Source: Symbiotaphrina buchneri
Taxonomy: Eukaryota > Ascomycota > Symbiotaphrinales > Symbiotaphrinaceae
Length of the DNA: 64,000 nt
Direction of reading: 5' to 3'
Assembly (NCBI GenBank): GCA_001599915.1
Contig: BCIG01000026.1
Location: 248,001-312,000, forward strand
Below, in pieces: positions 44,289-56,007 of this stretch. The first letter of the stretch is position 1. The number at the start of each line of letters is the position of its first letter. Under the pieces are notes generated by a model that was not told where the DNA came from, did no database searches, and was given only the letters and a program-made list of their open reading frames with translations. The position numbers were made by a program, and so were the translations under genes.

Positions 44289-47200
44289 CTTCTTTCAGCA
44301 AACGTGTCCACTCCCCAGTCCCTCTAGAGTTCGGTGGTGGAGACCTTTGACGATGCCATTTCAGTTGTGACTTCTGGAAGATACGGGGCTGCTTGAGGCC
44401 GTTGGTTGGAGGCTTCGTGCGAGTCTTCCTTTCAACAGACACGCGCAGACGAGAAGCCGCTTTGGAAAAGGACACTGTTATGACAATAAGCGCGGATGTG
44501 GAGCGAGCATCGAGGTACAGATATTTGATCCGAGCCGTGCTAGTCGATTGGCAGCGTCGGCGATGAAGTCTGCTAGGAGGAAGTTAAGAGCAGAAGCAAT
44601 CCGGTGTATGACGGATAGCGGACAGTGAAGGGCCAAAAAATCGATGTGTATGAGGGTATGTTTCCGGGACTCGCTCGCTATGCGCCGACGTCGGACATTG
44701 ATAGGCAATGAACAGCAAGTGCGGGACGAGGATGAGCGTGAGTGCCGAGCCAACTGCAAACTAAACGGTGCAGTGCAAACAAAGACGGTCGTTGGAGGGC
44801 GTGGATGTAGAGAGAAGCGTCGAGTAGAGTAGAGTCGAGTAGTTGGTCCCCAGGGCCAGGAAGTAATAGTTCACTGGATTATTGGGCGGGGGTTCCATAA
44901 GTCAGGTGCAAGTGGGAGCGGCTTAGCCTGTCCTCTTTCTCTGTTGCACTGTACGGTAAGGTAGTAGAAATTATTTATCATTATTTATTATCTTGGTTCC
45001 GTGCCGTAAGGTAGTGGAGCAGGGGTCGCCTGCCCCAAGCGCGTGGTGTGGGTGGTGCTTGCTTCCGCTAAGGTATTCTTTTTGGTAAACCTATACAGGT
45101 GTGGATGAAAAGAGAGTTTTTGGTAAGTATCTCATCTGTAAAATTTGGTGGGAAAGTACCTACAGAAAGGTAAACAGTCTGATCTGGAGGTACCAGTTAT
45201 TATTAGCACCACTTTCTCTTAGGCACTATCAACAAGTGGGTACAGCAGTGACCGTACACCTGCAGTGCCACTGCCTGCCCTAAGGTATCTTACCTTAGTA
45301 CCGGTCTTGTGGTCTTGTGATCTAGGGTAAGGCAAGGTTGTTGTGTTATGGGAAATTAGGCCAGGCCAAAGGCACTCACCCCACAAGCACCTGACACGCC
45401 TCTTGTCCGAGAGCGCCGGTCATACGCACGCCGGCCTTCGCTGACATAAACAGCCGCAGCGTCCACGCGGTGCTGCCCTCTGTTCGATTCGCCGGTATTC
45501 CTCTTCACCCTTTGCGAAAAGTAATTACCTAATAATTCGTTGCCCTTTTGGGCCGCCGACGAAGTCCACCGGTACATGAGGGAGCTTGACAGAAAATAAT
45601 AAAGCAGAATGATTGACACAGTTCGTAGTAACAAAAACAGTCTTGGGCGGGCCGCCGACGATCCAGAATTAAGGTATTAATGACAAGCATCCAGGCAGTG
45701 CCGATCCCGAGCCCGGGCCAACTTCCAACTTCACCTTGAAATCGACTTTATGATCATACAAAGGGCAATCGTAGGTTCACCGTTTGGCACCAGATATGGT
45801 CGCGTCTCCACTACGGCTTTGTTCGCTTATGCGCCTGTGTCTCCTGGCTCCTGGTGTTGTTGGTTTAGATCAAAAGAATGCCCTCGACGGTACGAGTATG
45901 GTACTCCCTCCGGGGTCGTGTTTCCAGCCTTGATCCACCTCAAATTCCAAACGAGCCCTAATTGGTTAGCGACCGGACCCAATGATCACCCCGAAACGAG
46001 CACGATCTCTTTCAGGGAATCGGGATGCTCTTTTCGTTATTTACCCTTGGCTCGGCAGACCTCGAGGTCCCTTGCTCTAACTAGGCAGTTCGTAGGCTCT
46101 GTTCGGAGTGGCAATTGGCTTCCTCTCGACACTGGAAAGAGCCAGACTGGCGCCATCCGTTGCTTTGATACCGCATACAGAAGGGATCTTCATTGTTCAG
46201 AGTGGACCATTCCAGATGTCGCTTGGTGGGCGGAGCCAATGGGAGTTCGAGAAGGACGGGTCGGGATTCAACCAGTTGGATTCCTGTGTACGAAGGTCCT
46301 CACGAGCTTCGGAGTCTCCGGACAGATATCTTCGACAATAATAATATGAACGAACACTAAGACAAGTAGTATGTATTCGTAGGTGATAGCTGGGCGCAGC
46401 TTTCTTGCCTTATTTTATGGGTCAAGCGGCATTTGGCACAGACATGCCTGCCATGTTCAACATCGTCGACATCGATAATGCGGGGTGATGCCCAGCCGCT
46501 ATGGTGCTCCCCCTTGCTCGTCCCACAAACCGTGCTGAAAAGTTTCTTGGTTTTCTCTGCGTTTTTTCTCGGCATGAGTTAAGGCTCATATTGACCACCA
46601 TAATTGTGGTATGGGACTTGGGAAGGAAAAGCTCCTGTAGGAGTAAGGTACGTGTGCGGTGTACTACCTTACACTCCGCAATAATGCCCCCGTAATCTTG
46701 CAGCAGACCGGCGAAGCCTGGACCAGGCACCGACGGGTGGTTTCCGGCCAAGGGCAGCCTGCGACCCTGTGCGTTTTCAGGGCCCACATCAACCCCGAGT
46801 CGGTTAAGGCAGTGGAAGGGACCTTGCGAACCTCAGAGTCCCAGGAGTCAAAGCGGCTGATCAAGTGCGCCGCCTCTTCCCCTTATCTGCAGCTTCGATT
46901 GGACGGTCATACGCCACAGGGCCACTTGCAGACGCCCGACCTGACTGTACTCGCACTACCTTACTTGGACACATAAGATAAGGTACCTTAAGGTAAGGTA
47001 CAGATCATTTGCTTAAATACAAGTAACTGATTCATTCAGCAATGCCGTCGCAACTGCCCTGTGTATTATTATACCAGGTACCTACGTATACCTTACCTTA
47101 CCTTCTGGTAAAGGTGCAAAAGTTTCCTTTGGTGGACAGTCTCGTCAGTCATCACGTGCAGCCACCCTTCGATATGACGGGCTCTGCGGAGTTAGGTACG

Positions 47201-47345
47201 ACGACGTACGAAGTACTGTAGGCTCTGGGTTGTACTTCGTACCTGTCTGCTATCCCTGTACGTGCTCCGTGTCGGAACTTTCACGTGAGCTTGCTTCCGG
47301 CCCTGCCGTTCATAAGCCCGGACAGTATCGCAGCTCGCTGCTGTG
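44289..47345. other. 3-kb divergent gap rich in AAGGTA motifs
   Basis: This separates the C2H2 gene (-) from the DUF3602 gene (+). AAGGTA/TACCTT runs occur near 44951, 45005, 45067, 45286-45330, 46643-46670, 46955-47008 and 47070-47115. A frame of 199 residues at 45750-46349 (+) and a frame at 46422-46787 (-) have no recognisable protein content. CGTACGAAGTAC lies at 47206-47217 and its inverted form near 47232. The mix of short frames suggests non-coding sequence, possibly a decayed gene around 45.75-46.35 kb. Confidence 0.5.
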
Positions 47346-47857
47346 ATGGACGTCCTCCGAAAGGCGGGGCGAGGTGGGGCAGGCAACTATTACAGCAAGG
47401 AAGATGTTGAACAGGTGCTGAAAGCCCATGATATCGCTGTGCGCTTCACCTAAAAGCCATTGTCGACATTGCTAAGACCTCGCAGGATCCCGAAGCCCAG
47501 CAGTCCAACTTCAGGTCAGACCTTGCAGTATCCAGAACCTTGCAGCAGGAGTACGCTCACACCGGCCGTGGTGGCGCCGGAAATTGGTACCGCCCCCAAG
47601 ATTTACAAAGGGCCGGTCACTTCGTGGGCGCCCATACTTCAGAGGAAGGCACCGCTACTCGAGGAGACCCGGCAGTTGGCGCCGCAACATACAGCGGCCG
47701 AGGGGGCGCAGGAAATTTTGTTCCAAGCAACAGCGATTCCGCGAGTCGAGAGGAGGAAAGCAGACAGACAAAATTGGGAGAGCGCGTCAACAAGAAGGTC
47801 CTAGAGGATGTAGAGGCTGGATTGAGACAGCCTCAGAAGGCCTATTTGGCGCCGTAA
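47346..47857 (+). CDS. DUF3602 protein with RGGAGN repeats
   Basis: Two exons (47346-47414 and 47477-47857, 62-nt intron) encode 149 residues. Three copies of the family signature are visible: GRGGAGNYYSKED, GRGGAGNWYRPQD and GRGGAGNFVPSNS, spaced by about 35-45 residues. The first lies in exon 1. The chain is hydrophilic with no membrane helix or signal. The end is KKVLEDVEAGLRQPQKAYLA, typical of the family C terminus. DUF3602 proteins are fungal, of unknown function. The donor GTGCTG is atypical, so the intron border is moderately sure; it restores VEQTSQDPEAQ. The gene converges on rlp24 with 210 nt between stops. Confidence 0.85.
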
Positions 47858-48067
47858 AGAACCGGGAATTTCTCGACCATGACATGCACAAGGGAGCCGG
47901 CAGGCCTCTCGGAAATTACCACAGCCAAAAAAAGCCAACATTGAGACAGCACCATGGCAGACTAGGAAGAAGACGCACAACACAATAGAAATCTGATGTC
48001 CTTCAGCGCCCAACGCCAGCTTTCACAGAGACCCTCTCTGGCATGCATGCCGAGCAAAAATGAATTT

Positions 48068-48836
48068 TTAATCCATGTCCATTCCATCTTCCACGCCACC
48101 TCCGACAACCAACCGTCTCCTTGCTTTCGCTGGCGCAGCCGTAACCTTGACCTGCTCTTGCTGCCAGACGGTCTCTGCCACCTGCTCGTCCATCTCTGAC
48201 TGTCGAACCTTTGGCAGCAGATGTTCGTTCTCAGCCACCAGCTTCCTGTTTGCTTCCCTCTCTCTTTCTTTGTTTCCAGCCATCCGTTTCTTGTAGAATG
48301 CCCTCTCCCGGCGAGCACGAATCTCTGAAACCCTCTGCATGGCCTTCAGGGTGGTAGCAACCAGATCACGGTTGTAGCGTGTGGGGACGTTGCGCCGTGC
48401 TGCGAATGTGAGGGTACTGTCCACGACCATCTCCTTCCCTGCAGCCTTCCGGAAAGCTTTCGTCCATTTCAACTAGACAACAGTGAGCTGACGAAGGGTG
48501 AATGAGGATCGCAAACACCCATACCTTCCGCGGGTTTCGCTTCATCTTGAACTAAAAGATTGTCAGCAAAATCCGTGAGAAAAGATCACCTGCGGCGAGA
48601 CTTACATTCTTGTGGCATTTGCTGCGGCAGAATCGAAAGACTCGGGCGTCATTTCGCACAAAGGTTATACCTGTTCCAAACGGTCAGGTTGTTGCGACAG
48701 AGCGGTGAAATACGGGCGCAGACCTTTTGAAGGGTAGCAGGGCTGCGAGCAGAAGTAGCAGGTTTCGATCCTGGGAAAATGAGCAGAGCATCCTTTTAAT
48801 GTTACAATAGCAAGCACTCACCTCATTTTTGCGGTC
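48068..48836 (-). CDS. rlp24: Rlp24, ribosome biogenesis protein of the L24e family
   Basis: Five exons (48836-48832, 48770-48724, 48670-48606, 48551-48525, 48472-48068) sum to 549 nt, 182 residues. Rlp24 is a placeholder for ribosomal protein eL24 on pre-60S particles; in yeast the AAA-ATPase Drg1 removes it in the cytoplasm. The chain opens [18 protein letters not shown], then [20 protein letters not shown] and [19 protein letters not shown]. The four cysteines of the L24e zinc site (CX2C...CX3C) are present. The remainder is a basic and charged tail ending [11 protein letters not shown]. The first coding exon has only five bases (ATGAG). Introns are 61, 53, 54 and 52 nt. The gene is divergent from pam18 across 291 bp. 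Length and features match the family. Confidence 0.95.
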
Positions 48837-49127
48837 TATGCTGGCGACGATGCTCCAAGAAGATGAAGCTATCGCGAGTGGCTATCACTGAAGATTTTCC
48901 GGGTCGTTATGGGATAGACTTTCGGCGCTAGTGCCGGCAATCGCCGCGGTCGAAATATCCTTTCGCAAGCTGCCTCAATTTTGCCTACTACGAACTCCTA
49001 CACCGTACCCTTCCATCGAAGACGAGGTCGACTCTTTTCTGTGACCCTGCGCCGAAATCAACCCCCCGGTGCAACTCTATTGTCTATATAGTGCACTCGC
49101 CTCCTCAGCTTGTGGACACGGACAGAC
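48837..49127. promoter_or_regulatory. Short bidirectional promoter region, rlp24 and pam18
   Basis: This 291-bp gap is the only space for the promoters of two divergent housekeeping genes. It includes a pyrimidine-rich stretch near 48990-49010. No defined site was recognised. Confidence 0.5.
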
Positions 49128-49591
49128 ATGGCAACTGCGCTTGCCGTAGGTGTAGGTGTAGCTACGGCCGCGTTTCTGGTCAGTTTCCGATTCCCCTTCC
49201 CCGTCACTGCCCTGATGTCTGCGATGATGTTCGTCTCTGAATTCGGATAGTAACAGTGAGCTAGGGTCGAGCGGGGCTTGTCGCCTTGAGAAGGTACAAG
49301 GGGGCCGGGCCAGCTGGGGCGCTGGGCAAGGCATACTACAAAGGCGGGTTTGAACCGAGGATGACAAGGAAAGAGGCTGCGTTGATCCTGCAATTAAAGT
49401 ATGCCTGGAAATGTGCGATGGTATGGTGCATCTCGGCTAACCACGTCGACAGCGAGAGGACTCTTACGAAGGACAAGATCCGGAAGAATCACCGACAGCT
49501 TATGTTGCTAAACCACCCTGACCGGGGGGGCAGCCCCTACCTAGCTACGAAGGTGAACGAGGCCAAGGAGCTGCTTGATAAGTCAGCATAG
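49128..49591 (+). CDS. pam18: Pam18/Tim14 mitochondrial import J-protein
   Basis: Three exons (49128-49178, 49265-49398, 49453-49591) sum to 324 nt, 107 residues. Pam18 is an inner-membrane J-protein that activates Hsp70 (Ssc1) in the presequence translocase motor. The N terminus [20 protein letters not shown] is hydrophobic and forms the membrane helix. The J domain follows ([35 protein letters not shown]), with the HPD triad at about residues 83-85 in [13 protein letters not shown]. The end is [15 protein letters not shown]. The second intron (54 nt) is in frame without a stop, but the spliced form restores LQLNERTLTK, the family reading. Length agrees with family members lacking the yeast N-terminal extension. 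Confidence 0.95.
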
Positions 49592-50124
49592 TGTATTTTT
49601 CAAACGTCCTTTGAGTTGGATTGGCGTTTTGGACGTGTATATCGCAAACCGGTGCGCTTTCGAGCATAGCGTGGCGTTGGGTGCGGCTATTTTCTGGCAG
49701 ACCTCCACTCAGGCGGTCACGGATCAGTTCGTGCTGCTCGCCTTCTTTGTGGATGCTTCAGCCTCCCGGTCATTGCATGGCAATGGAGGCTTCGTACGTG
49801 CGATGAGAAAGCTTTATTCACATAGAAGAAACTACCGTTGTTCTAGCTCAGCACAATTCATTTTTATGTCTACTTGTACGGCGGTACACAAGAACAAATC
49901 CACCGGCGAATCATGACTTCTTTGACGACTGGTAGAGCGGTTGGGATCCCCCCAGTTTTCTCAGATCTGTCACGACGGGTTTGGTTGGTTCTCAAGTCCA
50001 TCTCATAGCCCTTGAGCTATCCTTGGAGCCGATGCTGCCAGTCTGTTTCTTGGGTCTGGCTCTGTTGCTCAGGTTTCTGTCTCAATAACAAGTCCTGCAA
50101 TGCATCATCAGAAGTCGGACCTTC
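49592..50124. other. Convergent intergenic region
   Basis: The open frame at 49575-49916 (+) has no family match. Nothing else was recognised between the pam18 and alpha/beta hydrolase 3' ends. Confidence 0.55.
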
Positions 50125-51527
50125 TCAGGAATCCATTGTGGCCTTGTTCAGGGCTTCGCATTTTCGGACAAAAGCTTCAATAAGCCTGGCAAATTCCTTT
50201 CTCTCCTCTGGGAAGAACTCAGCATTATGAGATCAATGTACATGACGCACAGTTCAACTCACCAATAGGCAATACGTGCCCGCGACCTTCGAATATATGG
50301 CTTGTTATACCACGCTCCTCACCACCGAGTTCCTTTACCAAGACAAGACCATGATGGACAGTGATCATACGATCTTCAGTGCCGTGCATGATCTGAATCC
50401 GCTCTCGTCCTACTTTGTCAGCGAGCTTCTCCAATTGCGCAGCGCTCTTATTATGCCAGTTGGCGGCGATAGCTTGAAGCATGAAGCCTTTTCTGGTAAA
50501 TCCATCCTTATCCGACCTTTTCGCAATCTCCTGCGCAGCGAATCTGTCGCCGTTGGTTGGGAAGCTCCCGTCGGCATCTGGTTCCTGCAGAAAAGCTTCA
50601 CTGTATAAATTCCTCTTGACCATTGCCAGCTGTTCATCGATAGGCCTGGGGATGAACAGATTGATCCGGTTTCGAAGGTTTTCAATGTAGCCCTGTATTA
50701 CTCAGCGACGGGATCAGAATTCCCAACCTCTCTTAGACATACCACAGTGTTCACGATGCGCGCAGCTGTGGATACCAATGATAGAGAAGCGATTCGCTCA
50801 GGGATAAGCATTGCCTAGAGATTCGAGTCTGAGATATGCAACCTGAAAAATACTGGGAAGGGGGGGTTCACCAGTTCCTGGGCGATCATTCCACCCATAC
50901 TGATTCCAATAACATGTAAGGATCTTTGTGCAGTCCAACCCAGATATTCCAACAGGTCTACGGCATCTTTGGCCATCTCAGACGTAGTATATCTCAACAG
51001 AGGTTTGTCGGACTCGCATATGCCTGGGGAAGTGAGTCTTAGCATGACTGATCATGTGGTCCAGCAGCTTCAGGTGGAAGGCAAGCCACACCTCGGTTGT
51101 CGTAAATCAGACATGAGTACTCGGATCCTTTATCATGCCCAAAGTCTTTCGTCTGCCTTTGCCAGCCTTGTTGCCCGAAAATATCAGCATTAGCGTGCGG
51201 CAACGTCGTCGAAGGTCACTTACCGGATTTGAATGATCCAAGGCCCATGATCCACTACACAGCGTTGACCTCAGCATTGACATCTCTCGGTATCAAGATT
51301 CCAACTTGATCACTTCCAGCTATGGAGGACAGGGGGTAGCTGGGATGTTGCAATGGGCACATACAACGAGATGGACGGGGCCGGTTCCATGTATTTCATA
51401 TGCTATATTGAACGGCCCTCCCCGGCCTTTGGCGACGGGAGCCTTGCCTTTCTCCGTGGGCGGGAGGTCCCAGATGACATTCTTGAACTCTGGATGCTCG
51501 ACTATCTCTGCAGCGGTAAGGGAGGCC
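50125..51527 (-). CDS. Alpha/beta hydrolase, 5' end unresolved
   Basis: Exons are read at 51527-51365, 51254-51224, 51166-51092, 51023-50872, 50814-50743, 50692-50263 and 50207-50125. The joined chain includes EHPEFKNVIWDLPPTEKGKA, RGGPFNIAYEIHGTGPVHL, WIMGLGSFKS, GWQRQTKDFG, CLIYDNRGICESDKPLLRYT and LHVIGISMGGMIAQEL (nucleophile Ser in GISMGG). It continues LVSTAARIVNTV, KGFMLQAIAANWHNKS, RIQIMHGTEDRMI (acid) and GRGHVLPIEERKEFARLI (His). All three catalytic positions are therefore seen. Later exons sum to 843 nt, a whole number of codons. The start and any exon upstream of 51527 are unclear: stops lie upstream in that frame, and the leading exon needs a phase I could not place. It is divergent from the second Zn2Cys6 regulator. 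Confidence 0.8.
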
Positions 51528-53012
51528 CTGGGACATGCCTATCAGCACCCAAAGTTGGCAGTCGTGGTTCGACAGATGAAATGACGTCGGGCACAGACAT
51601 TCAAAGAGGTTCGATTTCCTAGTACGCAGGCTATTCTCTTGGAAAAAGGTCTCAGGGCAGCAGGGCAGTCACCAGGCGGTATAAGAGGGGTTAATAGGCC
51701 GTCCAATTCACTTCGTCCTTGCGAGGTTCCACGTGCACGACGTGAAGGAGAGGGTGAGGTGAGCACGCGCGTCGGAGGCTTCGAGTTGTCTGTCGTCTGG
51801 ACTTGGCGTACCGACTCTGACCCTGGAGAGGCTTCAAGGGAACGATTTCCAAAGCAGTCCTTGCATTGTTCTCAGTCGATGATAGCCTGTCTATTAGATG
51901 CATCTCCATCCCTTCCCGACGAGCGTCCCTGATGATGGACACCTTTGGATGATATCAGACCCATTCTTGCTTTGCGTTGCTATCAGACCGCCCACCGCCC
52001 ACTTGGGGTGACATCAAGGAATAACAATTTCCCTGTACGCGAAATACAAAGGATCTATCATAACCGGGTATTCAAACCATTCACAGCATATCTACACGAT
52101 ACCTACCTGAAGATATTTTACCTGCATAAACAATACCTGAGCTGACTGCTGTACCTTAACTTAGACACCTCGACCGCTTGTGGGCTCCACGCCGCACCTA
52201 CCGTAGTACCAACAACTTACAGCTATTTTTGAGTGGAGGTGCAGTACCTCGCACGGTCCACTGGTACCTCGCCTTGCTTACTCAGCGGGAGCAGCATCCA
52301 CTATCCACCGGTGATCCACGCTTGCAGGCTCGCAGGGTAAGAGGGCCACGGCGGATCGGAGCATAGCAACTTCCGGCGCCGTTTGACGGTCCCCCATCGG
52401 TGCTTGGCGACGCCTGAGTGCAGAAAGCCTTGGTACGGTGACGGCGAGAACGGGGCGAAGGTACGAAGTACAGTACAGTGCTACTCCGTAGAGGTGCGAG
52501 CAGAAGACCCCGGAGTTAGGTAAGGTAACCAGGAATTCTGCGCGCCGTGCCTAATCTTCATATAACAACCATTAATATTGCCTATGTGCATTGTCAAAAT
52601 TATCAAAAATGTCCTTTCACATCTCCTATTGCCTGTCCAGGTAGATTATTGAGTAAGGTAGGTACTGTCGCTGAGTGCAGCTGTTTGCTTGACCCATGCT
52701 GACTCGAAAGCTCTCAGGACACTTGTACGAGGATTATCCATATTGCAGTGTCTCTTCAGCTCTTGTCGGCCCTTGGGTACTTTGTCGCAGAAACATTCTT
52801 CCATGTCTGCATCCCATTCCAAATCGTGATGCTTGTGAAGCCGGGGGCTGCGAAACATCACTGCCGAGCGGACCTCTGCGACGCATTTTACAATATCAAG
52901 GGACCGTCGAGGTGCAGGTTGAATATATGATTTTGCAGCCCACTCACACCCAGCTCCAATTTTCCTCCATCGTGCGCATCCGGAGCCGGTCAGAGGCCGA
53001 ACGGTCGTAGTG
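51528..53012. other. Divergent region between hydrolase and Zn2Cys6 regulator
   Basis: It should contain the missing 5' exon of the hydrolase and both promoters. AAGGTA-type motifs occur near 52518 and 52653, GTACGAAGTAC at 52461-52471 and TACTCCGTA at 52482-52490. Short frames show no family match. Confidence 0.5.
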
Positions 53013-56007
53013 ATGGACAACATCCATACCTCTCAAGATTTCCCCGGCCACGAGAGTTCTTCAATATTCAATCCTCCTCCGCAGATTTTTGGCGGGTATG
53101 GCGCGGATGCTTCCGCTGTGCTCTCCACCCAGATGTTCACTCCCGAACCGGCTGGAATAGGGCTGGAAGATGGTAACGATCCCAAGCGGAGGAGGATTGC
53201 AAGGGTGCGTCCTGACGGTGGCTCCCCAACTAATGCTTGCTGATTGATTATCAGGCTTGCGACATGTGCAGGAAGAAGAAGATCAAATGTGATGGGAAAA
53301 TGCCAAAGTGTACACACTGTATCAACTACAAGACTGAATGCATTTTTACGCAAGTGGAGAAGAAGCGAAATCCTCCGAAAGGGTCAGGAAGGCACCTAGC
53401 CACTTAAACTCGTCATGCTGACCTCTTCGGTTACAGTGCCAAATATATTGAAGGCTTGGAGAATCGTCTTGGTCGTATGGAGTCCTTATTGAAGCTCTCA
53501 GGCCTGCTGTCAGATGAGGATGGTGATCAGACTGATCTGGGCGCTTTGGAGAGAAAACTGGCGGATAAAGCCGCAATGCAAAATGGGAATGCCATACATA
53601 AGAGCCCGAAGGGCACTCTGTCTGACCAACTGCAGCCGACACCAGATTCTCAGCATGCTACGCCGGCCAGAACCAACACACTAAGTCCCAACAGTGGCGT
53701 GAGTAGCTCTGAGGCGAGAGAGCACGCGAAGGAACCACAGGAGGAGGTCGAGGCTCTGTCAGACATGATGTGTTCGCTCGTCACGAACAATTGCGGGGAG
53801 ACGAGATATATCGGTACCAATCATGTTCCCCCAAACAGAAAGAATACTGACCACCCCAGGCTCGTCTTCCGGCTTTTCTATATTTTCCCCAAAGGGCATA
53901 CAGTGGGTGAACGAGAAGACTGGCGATACTTCCTTCCAAGACATGATCCAGGCTGCCGCCGCAGATGACCATAAATGGATGCACTGGAAGCCTGATGTCT
54001 TTGGAGACATCTTCCTACGCCGAACTTTTGTGCCCCTACCTCCTAGGGAAGAAGCCCTGACTCTACTCAAGGACTTCTTTGAAAATGTTAACTGCATGTT
54101 TCCTTTATTCCACGAACCAACTTTTATGCATCTAGTGACCAAGCACTATTCGAAAGAACCGTATGGGGGTTCGGGGTGGTGGGCTAGCTTGAACATAGCC
54201 CTGGCTATAGCACATAGGTTAAGAGTGATGAGCAACCTCGTCTCTAAAGAAGAAGATCAAAAGGCCTGGGGCTATCTGAAGAACGCTTTAAGCGTCGTCA
54301 CCGAACTGACCCTCAGTAACACCGATTTACTCAGTGTCCAAGCTTTGCTTGGCATGGTGAGATTATTTTCCTCCATATCATCCAGCTGGACTGTGTTGAC
54401 AGTGACAGGCTCTCTTTCTGCAGGGCACACCAAATCCTCAGCCGGCCTTCTTTCTCGTTGCAGCGGCAATCCGCCTCTCACACAGTATTGGCCTTCACAA
54501 AAGAGGGTCTGGATTCAATTTGAGTGATGTGGAGGCAGAACAACGAAAAAGAGTCTTCTGGATAGCTTATATGCTTGACAAAGAGTGAGTCTTTCTCATA
54601 GCCTATGCACTGACCATAGCTAACGTCCTGCAGCATATGCGTACGGTCTGGGCGACCGCCCGCCCAAGATGATGATGACATGAATGTCGAGCTACCTAGT
54701 GAAGATCCTGAGGACAATGTTGGAAATATTCCTCTCCCACAGGGAGGTGGAAAGATAAACCTTTTTCGACTCATGTGCACGTTTTCTATCATAGAGAGCA
54801 AGGTGTATAAGCAACTTTATTCGGCCAAGGCATCGAAGCAGTCTGACGGCGAGCTTCTTAATACAATAGGTGAACTTGACCATGAGCTGGAAGAGTGGAA
54901 AGACAACATACCCATCGAGTATCGTCCTGAGCATGAGATAAAAGCCAGCCAGACACCCTTCATGCTTCATGTTATTGTCCTCCACTTTTCATATTACAAC
55001 TGCCTCACCACAATTCACCGGATGTCGATTCATCATGGATACTGGACAAACCGATTATCCAATTATGCATTGCAAGGTCTCAATGCGAGGCCTTTGAATC
55101 CAAGGGTATTCAACTCTGCAGCTCTCTGCGTCCAGGCCGCGAGAGCGTCAATACACCTGATTAGATACATACCTCAAGGCGATTATGCGTGTGTCTGGTA
55201 GGATGGCCTACAAGCAATTTGACGAGCCCCATACTGATTTGCTTAGGTTGATACTCTACTTCCCAGTCTCGGCTTTGGTCACTCTTTTCGCCAACATTCT
55301 CCAGAATCCCCAAGACCCTCGTGCAAGGTCGGACATCCGATTGATGGACCAAGTTGTTTCCTTCCTCTCAATGTTAAGACTGGACGAGGGGGAACCGGGA
55401 AGTGTCAAGCGGATGTTGAACATCTGCACAGAGTTCGAAAGGATAGCAAAGGTAGTCTTGGACAGGACAGAGAAAGAATCTGCCGCAAGGCGTAAACGAA
55501 AACCAGAGGGAGAGGAGACACAAAACGGCCAACAGCAACAGCCAGAGGTGCCATCGAACAGCAACCCTGCTGCGTCTCAAGGAGGAGATTATATGGCACC
55601 AGCGCTGAACTCGGGGGTATGGACGGTCAGGTTAGTCCAGTACCACCTATCATCCCGTTTCCATTCATAAACTAAAGGGCACATAGCAGTTTCAAGCTCC
55701 CTTCAATATCATACCGACAGCTGTGCCTGGCGAGTCTTCCTGGGTGCCGGACTTTTCATCTCCCGGAGCCCAGAACCTGCTTAGCCCTTCAAACACCATG
55801 TCCGAGTCCTTTGGGCTCCCGTCATATGTGAATGACCACAATCCTCCATTTAGTATGGGATCGTTCCAGCAGCCTTTTGTGCCGCAAGACCTTTGGCAGA
55901 TGCCTATGACCCTTGAGTGGGATTGGGCGGATGTGGTCAATACGGCTTACCCACCTTTTGGGCCTGGGGACGGACATCCACAGGATGGGCAATTCAACCA
56001 GGGGTAA
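53013..56007 (+). CDS. Zn2Cys6 transcription factor with fungal-specific regulatory domain
   Basis: Eight exons (53013-53204, 53255-53382, 53437-53813, 53860-54356, 54409-54584, 54634-55197, 55247-55625, 55687-56007) sum to 2634 nt, 877 residues. The zinc cluster C66, C69, C76, C83, C86, C93 has context [20 protein letters not shown], interrupted before C66 by intron 1. A coiled linker ([19 protein letters not shown]) follows. The regulatory domain is marked by [38 protein letters not shown] and [20 protein letters not shown], then [17 protein letters not shown]. The C terminus is Pro/Ser/Phe-rich ([17 protein letters not shown]). A basic stretch with Lys/Arg and Gln runs precedes it. I know close unnamed relatives in Aspergillus but not a named target. 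Introns are 46-61 nt. The start is the ATG at 53013, just after an in-frame GTG. Confidence 0.92.

Noticed and set aside
46422-46787. A frame with several Cys and His residues that hinted at a zinc-binding protein.
   Set aside because: The pairs do not follow any zinc-finger spacing and the frame shifts between candidate exons.
2925-49452. Several introns with lengths divisible by three and without stops (2669, bor1, Zn2Cys6, Ser/Thr-rich, SnoaL-like, pam18 genes).
   Set aside because: About one in seven introns of this size should show this by chance, and the window has about 45-50 introns, so six is expected. Only the zinc-cluster case is kept as a finding.
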